Below are positions 1-6,937 of a stretch of DNA of 25,450 nucleotides, in pieces. Where the stretch lies: positions 1 to 25,450 of IMG/VR virus record IMGVR_UViG_3300044981_000043; one strand, written 5' to 3'. This stretch comes from a virus. Position 1 is the stretch's first letter, and the number at the start of each line of letters is the position of its first letter. The translations under genes were made by a program, and so were the position numbers. The notes below the pieces were generated by a model. It made no database searches and was not told the origin of the DNA. It worked only from the letters and a program-made list of their open reading frames with translations.

Positions 1-378
1 GACATCACGAACGTCGCTAAGACGCGCCAGCCCGGCGCGGCGCCGACCGACCGCACGCACAATACGGCCGATGGGCTTTACATCGGCGGCGTGTTGAACG
101 CCGACCCCACGCAGTGGGTGAAGTTCAACCCGGCCGGGGGCATCGACATCTCGTCGTCAGGCACGCTCACGCTGGAAGCGGCGACCACGATAGCCCTGTC
201 GGCCCCGAACGGCATCACCCAGACCACTGGCAGCGGCACATGGCAGATGACGTCCACCGGCATCACAACGAATTTGAAGATCACGACGCCTGACGTTGTT
301 GTACCGAACGGTTCAGTAAATAGCCACTATCACTTCGTGCCGTCGACACCGGGTAATTCCAATGTCATGACGGGCTAG
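1..378 (+). CDS. Baseplate central spike protein, C-terminal part (5' truncated by the window)
   Basis: The frame is open from base 1, so the true start lies upstream; 125 residues are visible, ending in TAG at 376-378. The sequence is a run of short polar strands (alternating T/S/I/V, for example around LTLEAATTIALS and TSTGITTNLKITT), as expected for the triple-stranded beta-helix of a membrane-piercing spike. Near the end is SVNSHYHFV. The HxH in this position matches the iron-binding tip of the P2 gpV and phi92 gp138 spikes, where three chains each give two histidines. The protein would sit at the centre of the baseplate, under the tail tube, and pierce the outer membrane. It is followed 31 bases later by baseplate J, the usual order. 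The family assignment (gpV/Gp138-like) is inferred from the C-terminal part only. Confidence 0.75.
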   Translation, partial: DITNVAKTRQPGAAPTDRTHNTADGLYIGGVLNADPTQWVKFNPAGGIDISSSGTLTLEAATTIALSAPNGITQTTGSGTWQMTSTGITTNLKITTPDVVVPNGSVNSHYHFVPSTPGNSNVMTG

Positions 379-397
379 TCAACCGCACGCGCTCCGG

Positions 398-412
398 TAG
401 AATCCCGTTATG
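398..412 (+). promoter_or_regulatory. -10-like element abutting the baseplate J start codon
   Basis: TAGAAT at 398-403 is followed by exactly six bases and then the ATG of baseplate J. No Shine-Dalgarno lies in the 31-base gap. If this is a real -10 box, transcription would start at or next to the A of the ATG, giving a leaderless mRNA. No good -35 hexamer is visible 16-18 bases upstream. Confidence 0.35.
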
Positions 413-1681
413 ACTACAAACGTCCCGCTTCCGACTTTCACGCCGACCGGTCTATCGGTACCCGCGCCGCAGCTCGTGCTGGCGGGCGTGCAGGCCGACT
501 GGGTCAGCGCCTTCTCGCTGACGGGCAAGGCGCTATCGACCGAGCTCACGACGCCGCAGGGCCAGCTGCAACAGTCGCAGTCCTATATGGTGTCGGCGTT
601 CTTTTCTGCCATGTCGCAGCTGGTCGCCAATGTCGACCCGATGACGTCCCAGGGGATCTACCAGGACGCGCTGGGCCGTATCTACTTCCTCGTGCGCCAG
701 CAAGCGACATTCGCGACCATCATTGGCGCCATCGTGACCGGCACGCCGGGCCAGAATCTACCAGCCGGGTCCCAGGCGCGATCGAGCGACGGCTCGATAT
801 GGCTGACGCAAACGGCGGTCACTTTCGGCCCGTTGAGTACGGCGACCGTAAACTTCGTGGCCCAGGTCGCCGGCAGTGGGCCCGAAGCGGGCGTAAACGA
901 CCTGACCATCTACCAGCAAGTACCCGGCTGGGAGAGCATCGCGAACGCGACGGGCAGCGTGCCCGGCACGGACACCGAAAGCCGCCAAGCGTTTGAGCAG
1001 CGCCGGGCCGGATCCGTCCAGATCGGCGGCATCGGCCAACCCGGTAACGTGCGCGCGGCGGTGGGCAACGTCACGGGCGTGACGGACGCGTTCGTCTACA
1101 ACAACGGCGGCGACACGGCTATCACCTACGGCACCAGCAGCTACCCCATTCCCGCGCACTCGATCGCGATCATCGTTTCGGGCGGTGCCAATGCGGACAT
1201 AGCGAACGCGATTCATTCGAAGCTCGATTGTGGCTGCGGCCTGCCCACGTCGGCGGGGCTCGGGACACTGGTCACGGTGAACGTGCAAGACACCGTGAAC
1301 TACGTAGCGCCCTATCCCACCTATGCGGTCACGTTCGTGCGCCCGGCCGTGGTGAATGTCTACTTCACGGTGAACGTGGCGAACCTGTCGAGCTTGCCGG
1401 CGACCTACGTCAGCCAGGTGCAGCAAGCGATCGCTAACACGTTCGACAATGGTTTCATGTCCCAGGACGGCACGATCACGGTCAGCCGCGCACGCATCGG
1501 TGGCCAGATCGTCGCCGCGGAGTTTGCCGCGCCCATTCTCGCGCTCGGCAATATCACCCCTGTGACGATCTTCATCGGCACGACCGCATCGCCGTCGTCG
1601 GGCGCCTCGCTGACGCTGGGCATCGATCAGCAGCCGGTGACCGTCAAGCTCAATGTGACCGTGAACGCCGTCTCGATATGA
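410..1681 (+). CDS. Baseplate J-like protein (wedge protein)
   Basis: This 423-residue protein forms part of the baseplate wedge or rim that surrounds the spike and triggers sheath contraction. It has the pattern of the Baseplate_J family (P2 gpJ, Mu gp47, T4 gp6): an N-terminal part with a helical segment (SYMVSAFFSAMSQLVAN), a TGT...LPAGS strand pair near residues 110-125, then TDTESRQAFEQRR followed by a glycine-rich turn and GNVRAAVGNVTGVTDAFVYNN, typical of the family core. The length is normal. The start is the only ATG that makes sense after the spike stop; no ribosome-binding site precedes it (see the -10-like element). Its stop overlaps the start of the next gene by four bases (ATGA), so the two are probably translationally coupled. 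Confidence 0.9.
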   Translation: MTTNVPLPTFTPTGLSVPAPQLVLAGVQADWVSAFSLTGKALSTELTTPQGQLQQSQSYMVSAFFSAMSQLVANVDPMTSQGIYQDALGRIYFLVRQQATFATIIGAIVTGTPGQNLPAGSQARSSDGSIWLTQTAVTFGPLSTATVNFVAQVAGSGPEAGVNDLTIYQQVPGWESIANATGSVPGTDTESRQAFEQRRAGSVQIGGIGQPGNVRAAVGNVTGVTDAFVYNNGGDTAITYGTSSYPIPAHSIAIIVSGGANADIANAIHSKLDCGCGLPTSAGLGTLVTVNVQDTVNYVAPYPTYAVTFVRPAVVNVYFTVNVANLSSLPATYVSQVQQAIANTFDNGFMSQDGTITVSRARIGGQIVAAEFAAPILALGNITPVTIFIGTTASPSSGASLTLGIDQQPVTVKLNVTVNAVSI

Positions 1682-2355
1682 GTGACTATCTCGGCAAGAC
1701 CGTCATGAAACAGTACAGCAACAGTGCGACGTTGCTGGCGCTGCTTGATGACTTCGATCAATGGGTAGACGTCTCGAAGTTTTCGGCCGACTTCCTGGCG
1801 AACGTTTGGGACATCTCGACCGCTGTCGGCTTCGGCCTGGACATATGGGGGCGGATTCTCGGCCAGTCGCGTTACATCCAGATCGCGCAGTCGCCTGGCG
1901 ATAACTTCGGCTTCAACATCAACGCGCACCCCGGCACGCAATGGCAGCCGTGGTCGCAGGCGCCGTTCTACAACGGCGCGGCGAATGGCACGGTGTCATT
2001 CCCGCTGGTCGATGACTACTATCGCCAGCTTTTGATGGTGAAGGCAGCGGCCAACATCGCCACGAGTGACTGCCCCTCGATCAACGCCTTGATGCGTGCC
2101 ATGTTCGGCAGCCGCGGCCGGTGTTATGTGGGGTATGACCCCGCCGTGCCCATGCACATCGGCTATCACTTCGAATTCTTTCCGACGTCTGTGGAAATCT
2201 CTATCATCCAATCGGGTCTCTTCCCGCAACCGGCCGGCACAAAGGCCGATTACATCTTCAAAACTTTGTCGTACGCGCCGTTTGGTTTCGCAGGCGCCAA
2301 TCGTGGCGCGAATCCGAAAGCGGTTGTCGGCTTCAGTCAAAACCCGTTCGTTTGA
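1678..2355 (+). CDS. DUF2612-type tail/baseplate protein
   Basis: This 225-residue protein starts at the ATG that overlaps the baseplate J stop (ATGA). The N-terminus, with a LLALLDDFDQWVDVSKFSADF stretch followed by WDISTAVGFGLDIWGRILGQSR, matches the start of the DUF2612 family, found directly after baseplate J in many myoviruses. This position corresponds to P2 gpI or Mu gp48, which link the baseplate to the tail fibres. A second conserved-looking block, VDDYYRQLLMVKAAANIA, lies in the middle, as in the family. It has no signal peptide or membrane segment. The role as a baseplate-to-fibre linker is inferred from gene order: the next gene is the tail fibre. Confidence 0.8.
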   Translation: MSDYLGKTVMKQYSNSATLLALLDDFDQWVDVSKFSADFLANVWDISTAVGFGLDIWGRILGQSRYIQIAQSPGDNFGFNINAHPGTQWQPWSQAPFYNGAANGTVSFPLVDDYYRQLLMVKAAANIATSDCPSINALMRAMFGSRGRCYVGYDPAVPMHIGYHFEFFPTSVEISIIQSGLFPQPAGTKADYIFKTLSYAPFGFAGANRGANPKAVVGFSQNPFV

Positions 2356-2370
2356 TCATAAGGCCCCGTC

Positions 2371-3741
2371 ATGCAAATTTCCTCGACCCCCGTCAAATGG
2401 ACCATTCCTTTCGCGACGAACGACAGCTCGAAGGTGGAGATCCCTGCGACCACGTCGGATCCCACGCGCTTCTCGCTCTCGCTCGGATCGCCGCCGCTGA
2501 CGGGTCAGCCTCCCGAGTCGGGCGGCGTGCCGCCGCAGCTCGAAGACTTCAATGGCGCGTTCAATCAGATCTCGCGCTTCGTCTGGTGGGCAATGGGCGG
2601 CGGCCCGCTCCCCTTCGACCCGACCTGGTCGGCCGATCCGAACGTCAATGGTTACGCCAATGGCGCGATGATTCCGGCCGCCGATGGGCTCGGCGACTGG
2701 ATCTCGACCGCCGACAACAACCTGATCAACCCCGACACGGTCGGCACGAACTGGGTGCCGGGCTACGCTTACGGCAAACTGTCGCTGACGGGTCAGACGG
2801 GCGGCACGGTCACGCTGACGCCGGCCCAGGCCATCAAGACGGCCATGAGTATCGCCGGCACGCTGACCAGCAACCTCACGATTATTGTGCCGACCTGGCT
2901 GCGTAACTGGGACGTGACAAACACCACGACGGGCGCCTTCACGGTCACGGTCAAGACGGCGGCCGGCGCGGGCGTCATCATCCCCCAGAACAGCACGCCG
3001 ACGGCAGTCGGCGGCGACGGTACGAATGTCACCCAGCTGCCCAAGAACATCGCGCCGGCTACGCAGCTCACGCACGCGGTGCAGTTGGGGCAGGCTACGG
3101 GCCGTCTCATCAACACGCAGATATTCACGGCGTCGGGCACCTACACACCGACTGCAGGCACGACGAAGATTCGCGTACGGGCGGTGGCGGGCGGTGGCGC
3201 GGGCGGTGGCACGCAAGCGACGAGCTCAATTGCGGCCGCGGCCGCGGGCGGCGGTGCATCCGGTATGTACGCCGAAGTCGGTATGGCCAACCCTGGCGTG
3301 CAGACTGTGACTATCGGTGCGGGCGGTGTCGCCGTGTCCGGCGGCGCGGGCGGCGCGGGCGGTAATACGTCGTTCGGCGCGTTGGTTGTGTTAATCGGCG
3401 GACTAGGCACCTCAGTCGGCGGCGCGGGTACGCCTCCCAACGTATCCCCAAGCGCGGCGGCGGGCACGGGTGGCACCGTGCCAGGTACTGGCGTGATCAA
3501 TTTCAATAACGGCACGTCGGCCGCGCCGGGCTTTTCTCTCAGCCTTACCCAGGTTATAGGCGGTGGGGGAGGTTCAAACCCATTCGGCTCGGGTCAGCAA
3601 CGCAATCAAGTGTCAGGCGCGGGTGTTATCGGCTCGGGGTACGGCTCGGGGGGTTCGGGCGCGGCTGCCGGTGCCAGCACGGCCGCATTGGCAGGCGGCA
3701 ATGGCCAGCCGGGTATTCTGATCGTCGACGAATACGCATAA
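2371..3741 (+). CDS. Tail fibre with glycine-rich C-terminal tip
   Basis: This 456-residue protein is the likely receptor-binding fibre. Residues 1-100 resemble fibre N-termini that attach to the baseplate (GGVPPQLEDFNGAFNQISRF, then a W-rich stretch). The middle (about 130-250) is a Thr/Val/Ile-rich beta region (VTLTPAQAIKTAMSIAGTLTSN and similar), ending in LGQATGR. From about residue 252 the sequence changes to FTASGTYTPTAGTTKIRVRAVAGGG followed by some 200 residues of Gly/Ala/Ser-rich sequence with poly-glycine islands. This is the glycine-rich tip seen in many adhesins, where Gly loops form the receptor contact; T-even gp38 is a functional parallel. It ends with GILIVDEYA, also common in this class. 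No separate chaperone gene follows. Host range may map to the glycine-rich part. Confidence 0.85.
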   Translation: MQISSTPVKWTIPFATNDSSKVEIPATTSDPTRFSLSLGSPPLTGQPPESGGVPPQLEDFNGAFNQISRFVWWAMGGGPLPFDPTWSADPNVNGYANGAMIPAADGLGDWISTADNNLINPDTVGTNWVPGYAYGKLSLTGQTGGTVTLTPAQAIKTAMSIAGTLTSNLTIIVPTWLRNWDVTNTTTGAFTVTVKTAAGAGVIIPQNSTPTAVGGDGTNVTQLPKNIAPATQLTHAVQLGQATGRLINTQIFTASGTYTPTAGTTKIRVRAVAGGGAGGGTQATSSIAAAAAGGGASGMYAEVGMANPGVQTVTIGAGGVAVSGGAGGAGGNTSFGALVVLIGGLGTSVGGAGTPPNVSPSAAAGTGGTVPGTGVINFNNGTSAAPGFSLSLTQVIGGGGGSNPFGSGQQRNQVSGAGVIGSGYGSGGSGAAAGASTAALAGGNGQPGILIVDEYA

Positions 3742-3755
3742 ACAGGGGTGTCTAT

Positions 3756-4112
3756 GTGATGGAAGAACGCGAGGCAATTATAGCGGGGGCGTCGCAAGGC
3801 GCCTTGGCCGCTCTCGGCGGATACATCGGAGTCATGCTACGCAACGAACCCACTAGCTGGCGTCACCAGGTCATCGCGGCGGTCGCGGCCGGTTTCGTGG
3901 GCCTACTAGTGGGCAAGCTGTGCCACAGTGCAGGCGTTGGTTCAGATATGACGTTCGTCTGTGTGGGAATATCCGGGCTGGTCGGGGCCGCGCGAACCGT
4001 TGGCGCGCTCACTCGACTTGTGGAGCGCCAGCTAGGCGTCACCTTTGAGGCGCCGAAGGATGCAGGACGCGATGACAAGCCAGCGGATCCGGGCGAGGAC
4101 AACGTTCAATGA
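3756..4112 (+). CDS. Holin-like small membrane protein
   Basis: The product is 118 residues (from GTG at 3756; ATG at 3759 gives one residue less). An AGGGG ribosome-binding site lies at 3744-3748. Three hydrophobic segments are visible: about residues 8-28, 37-56 and 64-84, then a charged C-terminal tail rich in K, D and E. Three spans and a charged cytoplasmic tail fit a class I holin, which forms holes in the inner membrane that release the endolysin. The position after the tail fibre and before another small membrane protein supports a lysis role. The following gene overlaps by four bases (ATGA). I see no clear family signature, so the call rests on topology and context. The ATG at 3754 is followed at once by TGA and is not a start. 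Confidence 0.65.
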   Translation: MMEEREAIIAGASQGALAALGGYIGVMLRNEPTSWRHQVIAAVAAGFVGLLVGKLCHSAGVGSDMTFVCVGISGLVGAARTVGALTRLVERQLGVTFEAPKDAGRDDKPADPGEDNVQ

Positions 4113-4378
4113 ACCCTAACGATCGTGCGTTTCGCAACAGCGTTGCGCTGTTGCTGGTGCTGACACTCTCCAATCTCGGGGCATCCTTCACGGCGCTTTA
4201 CGCGTGCCACGCGTTGCGCGACGAATCAAGCGCTCGGGCGATGGAGATTCACGCGATCAACGCGCGCCTGGACGAACTGGCGCTCTCCCTGTGCCAGCTC
4301 GATAAGCAGGTCTGCCCGAAGGCGCCGCCCCTGACGGTGGGTCATCCGTTGGACATGCCGCCCGCGCCCAGCAACTGA
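4109..4378 (+). CDS. Small single-span membrane protein, possible spanin or holin partner
   Basis: The product is 89 residues, starting at an ATG that overlaps the holin stop. It has a basic N-terminus (R6, R9), one hydrophobic span at about 11-31, a helical stretch with charged residues (about 35-68) and a proline-rich tail (KAPPL, DMPPAPSN). This layout fits an inner-membrane spanin (Rz type) shortened to under 100 residues, or an antiholin. The span ends in LYAC, which resembles a lipobox only weakly because Tyr is unusual two residues before Cys, so an outer-membrane lipoprotein is less likely. No second embedded spanin frame was found: the alternative frame stops after about a dozen codons. 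The last 37 bases overlap the endolysin gene, which converges from the other strand. Confidence 0.55.
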   Translation: MNPNDRAFRNSVALLLVLTLSNLGASFTALYACHALRDESSARAMEIHAINARLDELALSLCQLDKQVCPKAPPLTVGHPLDMPPAPSN

Positions 4379-5115
4379 GTGTAGGCCGCGGCGAGCTTCG
4401 TGTCGTAGGAATTAGCCAAATAGCCGGCCCCGTTGTATATCCGCGCGACGGTCGCCCATTGGTGGGCGCGGATGGCCGGCAGTAGCGCTATGTTCGCCGT
4501 TTCGAGGAAATGCGCAAATTGCGCGATCTGCGTCAGTTCGTTCTTGGCGGCGTCCGCCATAAAAGCTGCCGCCGTACCATAGCCAAGCTGTTTGTAAGCG
4601 TCGCCCATGATCTGCCCCATGCCCCATGAGCACGAGCGCACGGCGATCTCGATGCCGGCGACGGCAGCGACACGCTCGAAGCGATCCCATTCGCCCACCC
4701 CGCCGACATAGCCGCCCGGCGTCGGGCTGCAGATATCGGCGGGCAGCTTGCCGGCAACCGATGAGGGAGCCAGGCGGTAGACGTAATGGCGTTCGAGCAG
4801 GATTTTCGGGCGCCCATCGGACAGGAACCCCGCGCCGCCCGTCTCGGTCATCAGCACGGCGCCAAACTCGGGCAGCGTCAGGCCGATCAGGGCCGCCGCG
4901 GCCTTGACGTTAGCGTCGGTATGTCCGGTCAGCGCCGCGTTCGTCAGTGGGCCATACACGCCGTCAGCGGTCAATCCGCGCGCGAGCTGGGCGGCCTTGA
5001 GCATGGTGACTGTGCCCGCGTCGAACGTGCCGGTGGGAATAACGCCCAGGCGGGCCTGCAGGAAACCTACGGCCCGCCCGGTCGATCCCAGCTTGAGGCT
5101 AGGAAGTGTCGCCAT
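4342..5115 (-). CDS. Modular endolysin: peptidoglycan-binding domain plus DUF3380 N-acetylmuramidase
   Basis: This 257-residue lysin cuts cell-wall glycan at the end of infection. Residues 1-62 form a peptidoglycan-binding domain (PG_binding_1 pattern LKLGSTGRAVGFLQARLG ... FDAGTVTMLKAAQ ... DGVYGPLTNAAL). Residues 70-250 are the muramidase domain: ETGGAGFLSDGRPKILLERH places the likely catalytic Glu at residue 91, by analogy with Glu101 of the Salmonella phage 10 Gp110 enzyme. SWGMGQIMG and the late YNGAGY motif are also typical. There is no signal peptide or SAR segment, so it should depend on a holin. It starts in a TAATG overlap with the upstream Ala-rich gene. It lies on the opposite strand from the holin-like gene, which is unusual. 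Confidence 0.92.
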   Translation of the reverse strand: MATLPSLKLGSTGRAVGFLQARLGVIPTGTFDAGTVTMLKAAQLARGLTADGVYGPLTNAALTGHTDANVKAAAALIGLTLPEFGAVLMTETGGAGFLSDGRPKILLERHYVYRLAPSSVAGKLPADICSPTPGGYVGGVGEWDRFERVAAVAGIEIAVRSCSWGMGQIMGDAYKQLGYGTAAAFMADAAKNELTQIAQFAHFLETANIALLPAIRAHQWATVARIYNGAGYLANSYDTKLAAAYTQLLGAGGMSNG

Positions 5116-5753
5116 TACATGCCCTGCGTGTTCATGGTCGGCGTTGTATCCGGCGCAGAATCGCCCTGAAAGGTGCTTGCCGCCACCTCCAACGCGGCGC
5201 CGACGAGTGCGCCGGATCCGGGCAATGCCTTGTTGGCCAGACCTTCGACGACCGTCTCGCCCACGCTGACAGCGGTCTGGGCCAACGATGCGCCCGCCAG
5301 TGCGGCCGTGCTGGCGCCGGCAGCCGCGCCGCCCGTGAGCGCCTGCTCGGCGATCGGCTCGGCGATGGCCACGATCGGCGCAGCTTCCGGCGCGGCGATA
5401 GAGACGGCAACGGCCGCGGCCTTCAGCGCGTCATCTTCGAGTGCGGACTTGTTGCCGGCCAGGGCATCGGACACGGCGCCAGCGGCCGCTGCGGCGACCG
5501 GCTGAAACTTCGCCGGCAGATGCGCCTGCGCGAAGGTGGTCATCAGCGCGGTCATGCCCTGCGCGAAGGTCTGCAGCGCCGTCCCGCCGGCTTCGGACGT
5601 TGCGGCATGGGCAGCCAGGGTGTCGACGTGATCGTCGACGGTGACCGGGTGACCGGCCTGTGCCAGCGCGCTCGCAAACTGCGCGTGCAGCGCGGTAGCG
5701 GCGGCCTGGAACACGGCGACCGCATTGGTCTTGAAATCACTGAAAAGCGACAT
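5115..5753 (-). CDS. Ala-rich protein of unknown function, co-transcribed with the endolysin
   Basis: The product is 212 residues, about a third of them alanine. It has a good ribosome-binding site (AGGAA before the ATG at 5753). The N-terminal 80 residues look amphipathic and helical (FKTNAVAVFQAAATALHAQF). A long stretch between about 105 and 185 is hydrophobic and small-residue-rich (AAAVAVSIAAPEAAPIVAIA, then GGAAAGASTAALAGASLAQ), which could form membrane-active helices or glycine-zipper-like packing. It has no cysteine and no charged active-site pattern. I do not recognise the family. Tight coupling to the lysin (TAATG) suggests a virion or lysis-linked role, but this is inference. The upstream neighbour on the same strand is a GIY-YIG endonuclease 72 bases away. 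Confidence 0.7.
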   Translation of the reverse strand: MSLFSDFKTNAVAVFQAAATALHAQFASALAQAGHPVTVDDHVDTLAAHAATSEAGGTALQTFAQGMTALMTTFAQAHLPAKFQPVAAAAAGAVSDALAGNKSALEDDALKAAAVAVSIAAPEAAPIVAIAEPIAEQALTGGAAAGASTAALAGASLAQTAVSVGETVVEGLANKALPGSGALVGAALEVAASTFQGDSAPDTTPTMNTQGM

Positions 5754-5824
5754 GGGCTATTTCCTTTTGGGCTTGAGTTTGGGTTTACGTCGCAAGTGTA
5801 CGACGGGTGGTGCGACTTCGCGAA

Positions 5825-6517
5825 TCATCGGTGAGCGGCGACTGCCGCAGCGGCCGCTTCGATACTATCGAATCGTCCGATGTGCTTGTACTTGCCCTGT
5901 ACGGTTATGCGTGCGCTCCATTTTGCGCCGGATTTCGATACACCCCGCACGCCTGCGGTGTTGTCAGAGCGAACAGATTTCAGACATGCCTCGCGGACTT
6001 TGGCGACATGCTCGGGTGTTAATGCCTTACCACGTTTGGCCGCAGCTTGCTTCTCGCGTGTTTCTGCGGTGGGGCTCTTACCCCGCAGCGAGCTTGCCAA
6101 TTTGGCTAAATGCTCGGGTGAACGGTTGCTCGAATAGTGAGACATCAATGCTTTTGTCTCTGACGAGCGACGGCGACCTTTATTTATTTCAGATATGCGC
6201 TGCCGAAATCCGTCGGGCATTTTAAAGCCACGTAGGCTTCCCGCAGTGAACGTCGAGTTATAGAGCTGGCGCGGCGCTCTGCTATCAAAGTAATGCTGTT
6301 CACGTACGAGCAGTTTATCGATGTCGCAAAGCTCTAGAACCGAAAACGTCAACTTTGCTACACCGTATTTGCTAGCCGCGAATTGCAAAGCTCGGCAGTG
6401 ATGCGTCCCCTTCGTGAGCTCTTTGCGGTGTTGCCACCAACGCTTGGTGATGTTGGCGCTACTCCCCACATAGGAACGCCCGGAAGGTGAAGTAATCGCA
6501 TAAATTCCGGATTTCAT
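5825..6517 (-). CDS. GIY-YIG homing endonuclease with NUMOD3 and AP2-type DNA-binding parts
   Basis: This is a 230-residue free-standing homing endonuclease. The N-terminal domain carries GIY at residues 4-6 and YVG at 16-18, with the conserved Arg26, catalytic Glu73 (VREQHYFD) and Asn87, so the nuclease looks intact. Residues about 98-165 hold repeated RKG/KGKS-type segments (ISEINKGRRRSSETK, SLRGKSPTAETREK, KRGKALTPEHVAKVR), the NUMOD3 DNA-binding pattern. The last 45 residues (TAGVRGVSKSGAKWSARI ... HIGRFDSIEAAAAAVAAHR) are an AP2-like domain. I chose ATG 6517 because it overlaps the RusA stop (ATGA) and follows GGGA; a longer frame exists upstream. The gene is AT-richer than its neighbours, consistent with transfer. 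It probably spreads by cutting genomes that lack it near rusA. Confidence 0.88.
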   Translation of the reverse strand: MKSGIYAITSPSGRSYVGSSANITKRWWQHRKELTKGTHHCRALQFAASKYGVAKLTFSVLELCDIDKLLVREQHYFDSRAPRQLYNSTFTAGSLRGFKMPDGFRQRISEINKGRRRSSETKALMSHYSSNRSPEHLAKLASSLRGKSPTAETREKQAAAKRGKALTPEHVAKVREACLKSVRSDNTAGVRGVSKSGAKWSARITVQGKYKHIGRFDSIEAAAAAVAAHR

Positions 6518-6891
6518 GGCGCTATTTCCCTGATGGTGTAGCAGGCGCATCCCGTCTTTGTAGGGGCACCCCGCGATATCGTGAGTATGTCAATTTGCGA
6601 ATCGTCTAGCCATACTCGTTGTTTTGTCAGGCCATCGTTAGCAATTTTTTCACGATTACCCAGATCCCATATGCCTTTAAGCTTTGTAGGTGGGTGAAGC
6701 ACAATCGAAACAGATAGGCGTCCGGTCAATGGTTTAACCGGGCCTGTCGGCAACGCATTCGCGAGCTTTACGTGATAAGCCTTCGCCTCTTTGCTTAGCA
6801 CGATGCGCCCCAGGACGGCACGCCATAGGCGATTGACGGACGGCGGCCAGGGAAGCGTGAGCAGCACGGTACGGCCTTGGTACGTGTTCAA
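6514..6891 (-). CDS. rusA: RusA-type Holliday junction resolvase
   Basis: This 125-residue nuclease would resolve branched DNA during recombination and before packaging. The frame is open further upstream, but that part is an Arg-rich shadow of the ssDNA-binding gene. I place the start at TTG 6891, preceded by AGGGG five bases upstream, which gives a normal RusA length. Family features are LPWPPSVN near the N-terminus, HPPTKLKGIWDLGNREK at 66-82 and WLDDSQID at 94-101. In E. coli RusA the metal ligands are Asp70, Asp72 and Asp91; here the matching positions read D76-L-G78-N79 and D96/D97, so the second Asp is Gly. The gene sits in the leftward replication operon, after the ssDNA-binding protein, and overlaps the GIY-YIG gene by four bases. 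Confidence 0.8.
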   Translation of the reverse strand: MNTYQGRTVLLTLPWPPSVNRLWRAVLGRIVLSKEAKAYHVKLANALPTGPVKPLTGRLSVSIVLHPPTKLKGIWDLGNREKIANDGLTKQRVWLDDSQIDILTISRGAPTKTGCACYTIREIAP

Positions 6892-6910
6892 TGCAACCCC
6901 TGAAAGTGAC

Positions 6911-6928
6911 GGGGCGCCGAAGCGCCCC
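6911..6928 (-). promoter_or_regulatory. Intercistronic UUCG-loop hairpin between the ssDNA-binding gene and rusA
   Basis: On the minus-strand RNA a 7-bp perfect GC stem (GGGGCGC/GCGCCCC) closes a UUCG loop with a C-G closing pair, the classic extra-stable tetraloop. It begins 10 bases after the ssDNA-binding stop and ends about 20 bases before the rusA TTG start. No U tract follows, so it is more likely a transcript stabiliser or attenuator than a full terminator. It could set a lower level of RusA relative to the binding protein. Confidence 0.6.
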
Positions 6929-6937
6929 GCCGTGACA

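Noticed and set aside
2356-3216. 286-codon minus-strand open frame under the tail fibre
   Set aside because: Arg-rich shadow of a well-supported fibre gene.
3160-3741. Poly-glycine coding repeats as a CRISPR-like or regulatory repeat array
   Set aside because: The GGCGGTGG-type repeats follow the codon frame of the glycine-rich fibre tip and have no regular spacer length.
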